The position numbers and the translations under genes are program-made. The notes below the pieces were generated by a model. That model had not been told where the DNA came from and ran no database searches. It saw only the letters and a program-made list of their open reading frames with translations. Positions 1 to 5,028 of a stretch of DNA of 5,028 nucleotides are shown here, piece by piece (position 1 is the first letter of the stretch; the number at the start of each line of letters is the position of its first letter). Origin of the DNA: a bacterium (lineage in GTDB: Bacteria > Krumholzibacteriota > Krumholzibacteria > LZORAL124-64-63); assembly GCA_003646045.1 (NCBI GenBank), contig QNDV01000233.1, positions 1 through 5,028 of the forward strand, in the 5' to 3' direction.

Positions 1-1158
1 TATCACCATCGAGACGGTACCGAGACGCTGGTTTTCGACGGTCTGGACGACAACATTCGCAACCCGGTCTACTGCGACAGCGGCCACGTACTGTTCCGTA
101 AGGACGGCCCCAACGACGGAGTCTGGGCCGTGCCCTACGATCCGGACAGCCGGCAGGTGGGAGGTGAGCCGTTCCTGGTGGTGAGCGAGGGGCTGTGGCC
201 CAGCGTGTCCGGCGACCGCACCCTGCTGTGCGCCACGGGTAGCGGCGTGCTGAACTGGCAACTGGTGCGCTGTAACCGCAGCGGTCAGGTGGTGGCCACC
301 TACGGCGAGGCGCAGGACGTGACACCTTTCTTCGCCCTGGATCCCCGGGGCGAACGGGTGGTGCTGTCGGTCCGGGACGGCGAGTCCACCCAGCTGTGGA
401 TGCTGGATCTTGTCCGCGGCACCCAGAGCCGTCTGACCTTCGATGACGATCACTACCTCGCTGCGTGCTGGACACGAGACGGCATGTTTGTCATTGCCTC
501 CGGCGGCCCGTCCACGTCCGCCCAGAGCCTCGAACTGCACCGTTTCTCGGTCGAGGGCCTGGTGCCGCCGCAGGTGCTGGGAACGGGGCATTTCCCGGCC
601 ATGTCGCCGGACGATGGGGCCCTCCTCCACACCGCTTTTGAGGAGGAAGGCGGCTGGAATCTGCTGTCGATGGGCCTGACGGCTCCGGATGGGGCACAGG
701 CCCCGCTGCAGGTCTCTTCTGATCCCGTGAGGGTGGCCGCCGGCTCCAGTTGGCAGTACGGCGGAACCATTTCGCCGGACGGCGGCCTGGTCGCCTACGT
801 TTCCCTCGAGACGGGACGTGACGAGGTGTACCTGAGGCGGTATCCCCAGGGCGACCAGAAGCGCCAGGTATCCGTGGACGGGGGCGGCTGGCCTCAGTGG
901 AACGGGACGGGCGATCAACTGTACTTCATGAATGGGCTGAACGTGGTTGAGGTGGCGGTGGAAAGACAGCCCGCGGTGCGCCTGGGTACGCTGAAGACGC
1001 TGTTCACCAGGGAGCGGGGCGAGGATCAAAACGGGGTGGGATGGCCCCTGTATCTGCAGGTCAGCGCAGACGGCGAGAGCTTCTTCATGCTGTACCAGGC
1101 GGACGAAGAGAAGGGGAACCGCCCACTGATGGTGGTCGAGAGGTGGAACGGCCAATAG
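1..1158 (+). CDS. PD40/TolB-like beta-propeller protein, C-terminal part (5' end outside window); possibly the sensor half of a Ser/Thr kinase
   Basis: The frame is open from base 1 to the TAG at 1156-1158, giving 385 visible residues and no start. The GTG at 130 is an internal valine codon inside a conserved strand, not a start. Everything visible is beta-propeller. Blade-like units include LWMLDLVRGTQSRLTF (132-147) followed by WTRDG (157-161), ISPDGGLVAY (257-266), VYLRRYPQ (276-283) followed by GGGWPQW (294-300), and VSADGE (354-359). The segment VWAVPYDPDSRQVGGEP (41-57) matches LFAVPFDLETLTVKGTP of the downstream kinase, and the ending MVVERWNGQ resembles the VVxxW ending common in kinase-propeller proteins. 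I infer that this is a paralogue of the downstream kinase with its kinase and membrane parts left of the window. It could instead be a free-standing TolB-like protein. No catalytic motif is visible. Propellers of this kind usually bind protein or ligand rather than catalyse. Transcription probably ends at the terminator 24 bases after the stop. Confidence 0.85.
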   Translation, partial: YHHRDGTETLVFDGLDDNIRNPVYCDSGHVLFRKDGPNDGVWAVPYDPDSRQVGGEPFLVVSEGLWPSVSGDRTLLCATGSGVLNWQLVRCNRSGQVVATYGEAQDVTPFFALDPRGERVVLSVRDGESTQLWMLDLVRGTQSRLTFDDDHYLAACWTRDGMFVIASGGPSTSAQSLELHRFSVEGLVPPQVLGTGHFPAMSPDDGALLHTAFEEEGGWNLLSMGLTAPDGAQAPLQVSSDPVRVAAGSSWQYGGTISPDGGLVAYVSLETGRDEVYLRRYPQGDQKRQVSVDGGGWPQWNGTGDQLYFMNGLNVVEVAVERQPAVRLGTLKTLFTRERGEDQNGVGWPLYLQVSADGESFFMLYQADEEKGNRPLMVVERWNGQ

Positions 1159-1181
1159 CGGGTCAATCCGGTTGGAACATC

Positions 1182-1213
1182 AAAAACAGGGCCCCCCGGG
1201 GGACCCTGTTTTT
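1182..1213 (+). terminator. Strong Rho-independent terminator, probably bidirectional
   Basis: A perfect 10-bp inverted repeat pairs AAAAACAGGG (1182-1191) with CCCTGTTTTT (1204-1213). The intervening 12 bases are a C-run followed by a G-run and can extend the stem by a few G-C pairs. The right arm ends in five T's and the sequence stays T-rich after it. It starts 24 bases after the stop of the upstream propeller gene, so it should end that transcript. The A-run on the left arm gives the same form on the minus strand. It separates the two plus-strand genes into different transcription units. Confidence 0.9.
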
Positions 1214-1240
1214 CACATTTTATATTGTTTGCTGGATAAT
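1212..1240 (+). promoter_or_regulatory. Candidate sigma70-type promoter P1 for the kinase gene, overlapping the terminator T-tract
   Basis: TTCACA (1212-1217) and GATAAT (1235-1240) each match the -35 and -10 consensus hexamers at five of six positions and are separated by exactly 17 bases. The spacer is AT-rich, in contrast to the GC-rich coding DNA around it. Transcription would start near 1247 and give a leader of about 105 bases before the kinase ATG. The first two bases of the -35 hexamer are the last T's of the upstream terminator. This is a match by eye to the E. coli consensus, and the host's sigma factor preference is unknown. Confidence 0.5.
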
Positions 1241-1293
1241 ACCGCCAAATACTGGCCCGATCGCCCCGGCCATAATTTCAGGGGCACAACCCA

Positions 1294-1323
1294 TTGAAAA
1301 TGGTTATCATATCAACCTATAAA
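1294..1323 (+). promoter_or_regulatory. Candidate sigma70-type promoter P2 close to the kinase start
   Basis: TTGAAA (1294-1299) and TATAAA (1318-1323) are separated by 18 bases, each close to the -35 and -10 consensus. Transcription would start near 1330, leaving a leader of only about 22 bases before the ATG at 1353. The region from about 1293 to 1345 is AT-rich. P1 and P2 may both be used, or one may be chance; the sequence does not decide between them. Confidence 0.45.
1296..1314. promoter_or_regulatory. Possible operator: partial Fur-box-like dyad inside promoter P2
   Basis: The 19 bases GAAAATGGTTATCATATCA match the classical Fur consensus GATAATGATAATCATTATC at 12 of 19 positions, all within the first 15. 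The same stretch has ATG/CAT arms five bases apart (1300-1302 and 1308-1310), framed by TTGA (1294-1297) and TCAA (1312-1315). It fills the spacer between the -35 and -10 of P2, a usual place for a repressor site. If P1 is used instead, it lies in the leader. An AT-rich spacer can give this score by chance, and no fur gene or iron gene is visible here. Confidence 0.25.
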
Positions 1324-1342
1324 TATCCTGATTCTCAAACCC

Positions 1343-1347
1343 AAAGG
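1343..1347 (+). promoter_or_regulatory. Weak ribosome binding site of the kinase gene
   Basis: AAAGG, followed by T, ends five bases before the ATG at 1353. It is a short but well-placed Shine-Dalgarno match. The start is independently supported because the protein begins MLGKTLAHYKIL, the usual opening of this kinase family, directly ahead of the glycine-rich loop. Confidence 0.55.
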
Positions 1348-1352
1348 TCCCC

Positions 1353-3992
1353 ATGCTCGGCAAAACCCTGGCTCATTACAAGATCCTGTCCCACATCGGC
1401 ACCGGAGGCATGGGCGAGGTCTACCGCGCCCACGACACCAAGCTTGACCGCGAGGTGGCACTCAAGGCATTGCCCGTGGAATTCAGCCAGGATCCCGAGC
1501 GTGTGGCGCGCTTCGAACGCGAAGCCACCACCCTGGCCAAGCTTCAGCACGCGAACATTGCCGCCATCTACGGATTCGACAAGGACCAGGACCGCACCTT
1601 CCTGGTCATGGAACTGGTTGAGGGCGAGGACCTGGCCGAACGCCTCGCGCGCGGACCAATTCCGCCTGGTGAATCGATCCTGCTGGCCGCTCAAATCGCC
1701 GAAGCCCTCGAGGCGGCCCACGCCCTGGGCATCGTTCACCGCGATCTGAAGCCGGCGAACATCAAGATCACTCCCACCGGTGACGTCAAACTTCTCGACT
1801 TCGGCCTGGCCCGCGCCTACGCCGGCGACGAAGGCAGCGATTCCGCCTTGGAGATCTCCAACTCGCCCACCATCACCGCGGCGATGACCATGCAGGGGGT
1901 CATCCTTGGCACGGCGGCCTACATGAGTCCCGAGCAGGCCCGCGGCAAATCCATCGACCGGCAGGCCGACATCTGGTCTTTTGGCGTGGTGTTGTTCGAA
2001 ATGCTCACCGCCGAGCGTTTGTTCGGGGGCGAGACCATTTCCGATTCCATCGGGGCGATCCTGCACCGCGATCCCGACCTCACCCAGCTGCCGGATGTGC
2101 CGCCCCAGGTCCTCACTCTGCTGCGCCGCTGCCTGTCCCGCGACAAGAAAGAGCGCCTGCGCGACATCGGCGACGCGCGCCTCGAGTTGGCGGACGCCAG
2201 CGCCGCCGCGGTGACCGAAACGCGGGAAACCAAACGCAAGCCCGGCAAGACAACCTGGATCGCCGCGGCGCTGCTGACGGTTCTGGTCGCCGCGGTGGGC
2301 TGGCTGGCCCTTACGCGCGATCAGGGTTCGTCGCTCGACCAGATCACCCTGGGCACGCCCCGCGACCAGGCCATCACCCTGAGGGATGGAAGCTGGACCC
2401 GCCTCCGCTTCGCGGCCGATGGCCGGACGATCGTCTATGTCGGCGGGAATGATCAGGCGCTCCTGCTGCGGGACATCGGCGAGTTCGCGGCGGTGCCCAT
2501 TCCCGGAACCGAAGGCGCCACGTTGTGCGACTTTTCACCGGACGGGCGCTGGATCGCCTACATGGCGGATTCCAAGCTGTGGAAAGTCGCCGTCAGCGGC
2601 GGCGCGCCCTTCGAGATTTGCGAAACCAGCGATGGGCCCGGACTCAACTGGGGCCAGGACGAGATCATCTTTGCGCGGGCCAACGGCGGCGGGCTGTGGA
2701 GCGTTTCGGCCGCTGGTGGAGTACCACGGCAGATCTCCAAGCTGGACGACGGGCGTGAAGAAACGAGCCACCGCTGGCCCTATCTGCTGCCGGACGGCCG
2801 CCATCTCCTGTTCACCATCAAGACCGCCCGTATCGAAACCTTCGACGATGCCCTGATCGGATTGCTCTCCCTCGATACCGGCGAAATCAAGGTGCTCATC
2901 ACCGGCGGCACCCATCCGCAGTACTCGGCGACCGGCCACATCATTTATGGCCGCGAGTCCCAGCTCTTCGCCGTGCCATTCGACCTCGAAACCCTGACGG
3001 TGAAGGGAACCCCGTCCCTGGTTCTCGATGAGATCTACACCATCGACGTCAACGGCGCCGCGCAATATGCCCTGAGTGCCGACGGGAACCTGGCCTTCCT
3101 GCCGGTCGAAGGCGATATCACGGATTACGAGATGGAGTGGCTTTACCGTTCGGGCCAAAGCAAGCGGCTCGAGATCAGCGAAACGGCCTTCTACAATCCG
3201 ACGATCGCTCCGGACGGGCAAAGGCTGGCAGGGATGGTTTCGGCGGCCAACGACAAGATCCATATCTACGATCTCGGGCGGCAGATCATGACCCGCCTGA
3301 CCAACACCCCCGGCAACGACGGCACCCCTGTCTGGTCGCCGGACGGTTCGCTGTTGGCCTACCAGAACGATCGCGACGGTTCGCCCGACGTGTATGTCAT
3401 TTCCGTTGACGGCGGCACGCCGGCCCGCAAGCTCGTCGCCGGCGAACTCGACGAATTTCCCGAGTCCTGGACGCCCGACAGCGCCCGGCTCCTGTTCACC
3501 CGTGTCGACCCCGGAGGCAAGGCGCGGACCTGGATCGTCCCGGTCGACGGGAGCGGCGAACCACAGGCCGTTCTGGACGACGATTATTCCAACGGAATGG
3601 CCAAGGTTTCGCCTGACGGCCGCTGGCTCACCTACGTCTCGAATTCCTCGGGTGACATCAATGTCTTCGTGCGCCCTTTCGAGAGGCCGGGAGGCCCCGT
3701 ACGGGTCTCGATCGCCGGGGGCGACAGACCGCAGTGGGTGCCGGACAGCAAGACCATCTATTACACGGCCGACGACTTGATGATGGCCGCCCCGATCGAG
3801 ACCGGCGCCGGGCTGCGCGTCGGGGTGCCCGTGGAGGTCTTCGAACTCGACGAGATGGTCTTCGGCCCGCTTCCCCTGGCGCCGGACGGGGAACGGTTCC
3901 TGGCCAACCGCACCGTGCCAGGGACGGATTTGCACCATGGGATCCGGGTGGTGTTTGGGTGGGCTGACGGGCTTAAGAGGCTTGGGCGGTGA
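1353..3992 (+). CDS. Transmembrane Hanks-type Ser/Thr protein kinase with C-terminal PD40/TolB-like beta-propeller
   Basis: This complete 879-residue protein should transfer phosphate from ATP to Ser/Thr residues of itself and of unknown cytoplasmic partners. All core kinase motifs are present: glycine loop IGTGGMGEVY (15-24), VALK with K38, helix-C E57, HRDLKPAN (129-136; D131, K133, N136), DFG (149-151), SPE in place of APE (192-194), D206 in ADIWSFG, and R268. The activation segment is long (152-191) and rich in Ser/Thr. A basic stretch (291-299) precedes one membrane helix at about 301-320, which puts the kinase in the cytoplasm and residues from about 321 onward outside. The exterior part carries PD40 motifs at 394-403 (FSPDGRWIAY), 478-487, 618-627, 661-670 (WSPDGSLLAY), 706-715, 752-761, 795-804 and 842-851, enough for at least one propeller. 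The ending VVFGWADGLKRL is typical of this architecture. Length is normal and there is no frameshift. It appears monocistronic, with its own promoter region. Ligand and targets are unknown. Confidence 0.95.
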   Translation: MLGKTLAHYKILSHIGTGGMGEVYRAHDTKLDREVALKALPVEFSQDPERVARFEREATTLAKLQHANIAAIYGFDKDQDRTFLVMELVEGEDLAERLARGPIPPGESILLAAQIAEALEAAHALGIVHRDLKPANIKITPTGDVKLLDFGLARAYAGDEGSDSALEISNSPTITAAMTMQGVILGTAAYMSPEQARGKSIDRQADIWSFGVVLFEMLTAERLFGGETISDSIGAILHRDPDLTQLPDVPPQVLTLLRRCLSRDKKERLRDIGDARLELADASAAAVTETRETKRKPGKTTWIAAALLTVLVAAVGWLALTRDQGSSLDQITLGTPRDQAITLRDGSWTRLRFAADGRTIVYVGGNDQALLLRDIGEFAAVPIPGTEGATLCDFSPDGRWIAYMADSKLWKVAVSGGAPFEICETSDGPGLNWGQDEIIFARANGGGLWSVSAAGGVPRQISKLDDGREETSHRWPYLLPDGRHLLFTIKTARIETFDDALIGLLSLDTGEIKVLITGGTHPQYSATGHIIYGRESQLFAVPFDLETLTVKGTPSLVLDEIYTIDVNGAAQYALSADGNLAFLPVEGDITDYEMEWLYRSGQSKRLEISETAFYNPTIAPDGQRLAGMVSAANDKIHIYDLGRQIMTRLTNTPGNDGTPVWSPDGSLLAYQNDRDGSPDVYVISVDGGTPARKLVAGELDEFPESWTPDSARLLFTRVDPGGKARTWIVPVDGSGEPQAVLDDDYSNGMAKVSPDGRWLTYVSNSSGDINVFVRPFERPGGPVRVSIAGGDRPQWVPDSKTIYYTADDLMMAAPIETGAGLRVGVPVEVFELDEMVFGPLPLAPDGERFLANRTVPGTDLHHGIRVVFGWADGLKRLGR
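1395..2177 (+). other. Protein kinase domain (residues about 15-275)
   Basis: This region spans the glycine loop through the helix-I arginine. The catalytic base D131, the metal-binding D149, the ATP lysine K38 and its partner E57 are all kept, so an active kinase is expected rather than a pseudokinase. Between DFG and SPE there are seven candidate phospho-acceptors before the conserved GTAAYMSPEQ stretch (186-195): S162, S164, S169, S171, T173, T175 and T179. Activation-loop autophosphorylation is the usual switch in this family. Which residue is used here cannot be told from the sequence. Confidence 0.93.
2253..2312 (+). other. Single transmembrane helix of the kinase (residues about 301-320)
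   Basis: TWIAAALLTVLVAAVGWLAL is a 20-residue hydrophobic run without charges. It is preceded by RETKRKPGK and followed by TRDQ. By the positive-inside rule the kinase faces the cytoplasm and the propeller faces the periplasm or exterior. There is no separate signal peptide, so this helix serves as the internal export anchor. Confidence 0.9.
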
Positions 3993-4025
3993 GTGGGATG
4001 CACCGAAATCAAGCGGACCCCGGAA
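3993..4025. other. Short convergent intergenic gap, no clear terminator
   Basis: Thirty-three bases separate the stop of the kinase (TGA, 3990-3992) from the stop of the minus-strand HNH gene (TGA read from 4028 to 4026). I see no GC-rich hairpin with a T-run in either direction. Termination here may be Rho-dependent, or the transcripts may overlap. Confidence 0.7.
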
Positions 4026-5028
4026 TCACGCCGTGCGTTTGAGTTGAAATCCCCCTCTCCGCTCATGCCACAACCGGTGGCAGGCGGCACACAACGTCAC
4101 CAGGTTTTCCGATTGATTGCCGCCGCCCTTCACGCGGGCCTTGATGTGATGCACTTCCAAAAACCGTGTCCTTCCGCAACCAGGCGCCTGACAACGGTGT
4201 TTATCCCTGGCCAGCACCTCGCGCCGTATGCGAGGCGGGATCGTGGTGGTGTTGCGGCCGCCATGTTTGCAGACGGCCGCGTCGCAACGCATCCGCTCGG
4301 ACTCCGCCCGGCTCAATTCCCGCTCACCGGCATTGGTCAGGACGGTCATTCTTCCTGCGGTCTCATGGACATGGATCTGCACCGGGGGCCGGCTTTTGTC
4401 GAGGCACCCCCGGGGGTACTTTTGGCCTTGTAACTCTTTTGTTTCCAACAAAGCGGCCAGGGCCTCCAGTAGCAATTCGGCACGGTCCGCGGGTACCCCG
4501 CCCAGCTTATGGAGCCGTTTCACCATCGCCGCCCGCCGCGCTTCCTGTTCCGGCGTCAGGTCCATCTGGAACCGCACCGGGAGTTGACGAGGGGCAACGA
4601 CCGGGGGTGATGAAGGCAGCAACTCGCTTTGGGCCGGGTCCACTTTGGCCGCCTGCTTGGCTTTCTTTACTTCGTGGACCAACTCCTTGCGGGTCCCTTT
4701 GGCGGCCTTGAGCCAAGCGTCCTGGGTTTCAACCGTAGCCACCGAAATGATTTCCCGTGCTTTGGTGTAGCCCAGATCACCCGAAGCAACCGCTTCACGC
4801 ACGGCCGGGAGATTTTCCAACTGCCGCGCCAAGCGGACAAAGTCATCGGTCCGCGTTTTGGAAAAACCCAATTTACTAAGGGCGTACTGATTGATGGACG
4901 AACACCCCAGGTCGCGGAACAGACGGCGGCGCATGACTTCGCCGAACCACAATACCGCGCACTGGTGGGCGTTGTCCATGGTGGCCAAAGAATGCTGGAG
5001 TGAGGCGTGGACCTGGGCGGCAGATTGA
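4026..5028 (-). CDS. HNH endonuclease domain protein with DUF222/13E12-like N-terminal region (5' end probably outside window)
   Basis: The protein is expected to be a metal-dependent DNA-cutting or nicking enzyme. Residues are numbered here from the TTG codon at 4988-4986. The C-terminal HNH module carries C266 and C271 (CQAPGC), the HH pair 280-281, N295 (SENLVTLC), C300 and C303 (CAAC), H304 and H308. The four cysteines suit a structural zinc, and H280/H281, N295 and H304 suit the beta-beta-alpha metal site. The N-terminal part is helical: AVLWFGEVMRRRLFRDLG (11-28), then ARQLENLPAVREAV (54-67) and YTKAREIISVAT (74-85). This resembles the region before HNH domains in DUF222/13E12-type proteins. 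A proline-rich linker (125-133) divides the halves. The frame has no stop upstream of the TTG and reads on through SAAQVHASLQHS to the window edge. A start beyond 5028 is therefore more likely than TTG, and the visible length is at least 334 codons. The physiological role is unknown. Proteins of this type are often scattered in multiple copies and may be mobile or defence-related, but nothing here proves either. Confidence 0.85.
   Translation of the reverse strand, partial: QSAAQVHASLQHSLATMDNAHQCAVLWFGEVMRRRLFRDLGCSSINQYALSKLGFSKTRTDDFVRLARQLENLPAVREAVASGDLGYTKAREIISVATVETQDAWLKAAKGTRKELVHEVKKAKQAAKVDPAQSELLPSSPPVVAPRQLPVRFQMDLTPEQEARRAAMVKRLHKLGGVPADRAELLLEALAALLETKELQGQKYPRGCLDKSRPPVQIHVHETAGRMTVLTNAGERELSRAESERMRCDAAVCKHGGRNTTTIPPRIRREVLARDKHRCQAPGCGRTRFLEVHHIKARVKGGGNQSENLVTLCAACHRLWHERRGGFQLKRTA

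Noticed and set aside
130..132. GTG as the start of the first gene
   Set aside because: The frame is open back to base 1 and the residues before it belong to the same propeller; the GTG encodes V44 inside the conserved VWAVPYD strand.
1214..1352. Riboswitch or small RNA in the kinase leader
   Set aside because: No conserved aptamer-like stem set or second terminator was found; the AT-rich sequence is explained better by promoter elements.
1335..2066. Open frame of 243 codons on the minus strand over the kinase domain and promoter
   Set aside because: It is the reverse shadow of the conserved kinase motifs, with no family resemblance and no supporting ribosome site.
2535..3938. Long open frame of 467 codons on the minus strand, antisense to the kinase propeller
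   Set aside because: It lies wholly inside a well-supported gene, its translation shows no recognisable domain, and long antisense frames are expected in GC-rich codon usage.
4406..4417. Perfect 12-base palindrome ACCCCCGGGGGT
   Set aside because: It is inside the HNH coding sequence and encodes an ordinary Tyr-Pro-Arg-Gly stretch; it has no T-run and no second copy of matching flanks, so chance in GC-rich DNA is enough.
3993..4433. Plus-strand open frame of 146 codons directly after the kinase
   Set aside because: It overlaps the HNH domain on the opposite strand, whose conserved Cys/His pattern is convincing; this frame's translation has no such pattern.
4986..4988. TTG as the start of the HNH gene
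   Set aside because: The frame continues without a stop to the window edge and no convincing ribosome site is seen before the TTG, so the start is more likely outside.

Overview
The window is GC-rich, tightly packed bacterial DNA. It holds two genes on the plus strand and one on the minus strand, with one short AT-rich regulatory gap. No phylum marker is present. Hanks-type kinases fused to PD40/TolB-like propellers, lying next to relatives, are typical of large-genome environmental bacteria such as Acidobacteriota, Gemmatimonadota and Eisenbacteria/Krumholzibacteria-like lineages. That assignment is inference from family distribution only.

Layout: (1) Bases 1-1158 (+) are the 3' part of a gene whose start lies left of the window. 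The visible 385 residues are all PD40/TolB-like beta-propeller and resemble the C-terminal half of the next gene. (2) Bases 1159-1352 are an intergenic control region. It holds a strong intrinsic terminator, then two sigma70-like promoter candidates. A partial Fur-box-like dyad lies between the -35 and -10 elements of the second. (3) Bases 1353-3992 (+) are a complete 879-residue transmembrane Ser/Thr protein kinase: cytoplasmic kinase domain, one membrane helix, and an exported PD40 propeller. (4) Bases 4026-5028 (-) are a convergent gene for an HNH-nuclease-domain protein with a DUF222/13E12-like N-terminal region. Its frame stays open to the right edge, so its true start is probably outside the window.

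The two plus-strand genes look like tandem paralogues transcribed separately, because a terminator and fresh promoters sit between them. The kinase probably couples recognition of something outside the membrane by its propeller to phosphorylation of cytoplasmic proteins; its ligand and substrates cannot be read from the sequence. The HNH gene has no evident functional link to the kinase. I see no rRNA, tRNA, CRISPR array, insertion sequence, att site or clear novel system. The most interesting parts are the intergenic control region and the paralogous pair.
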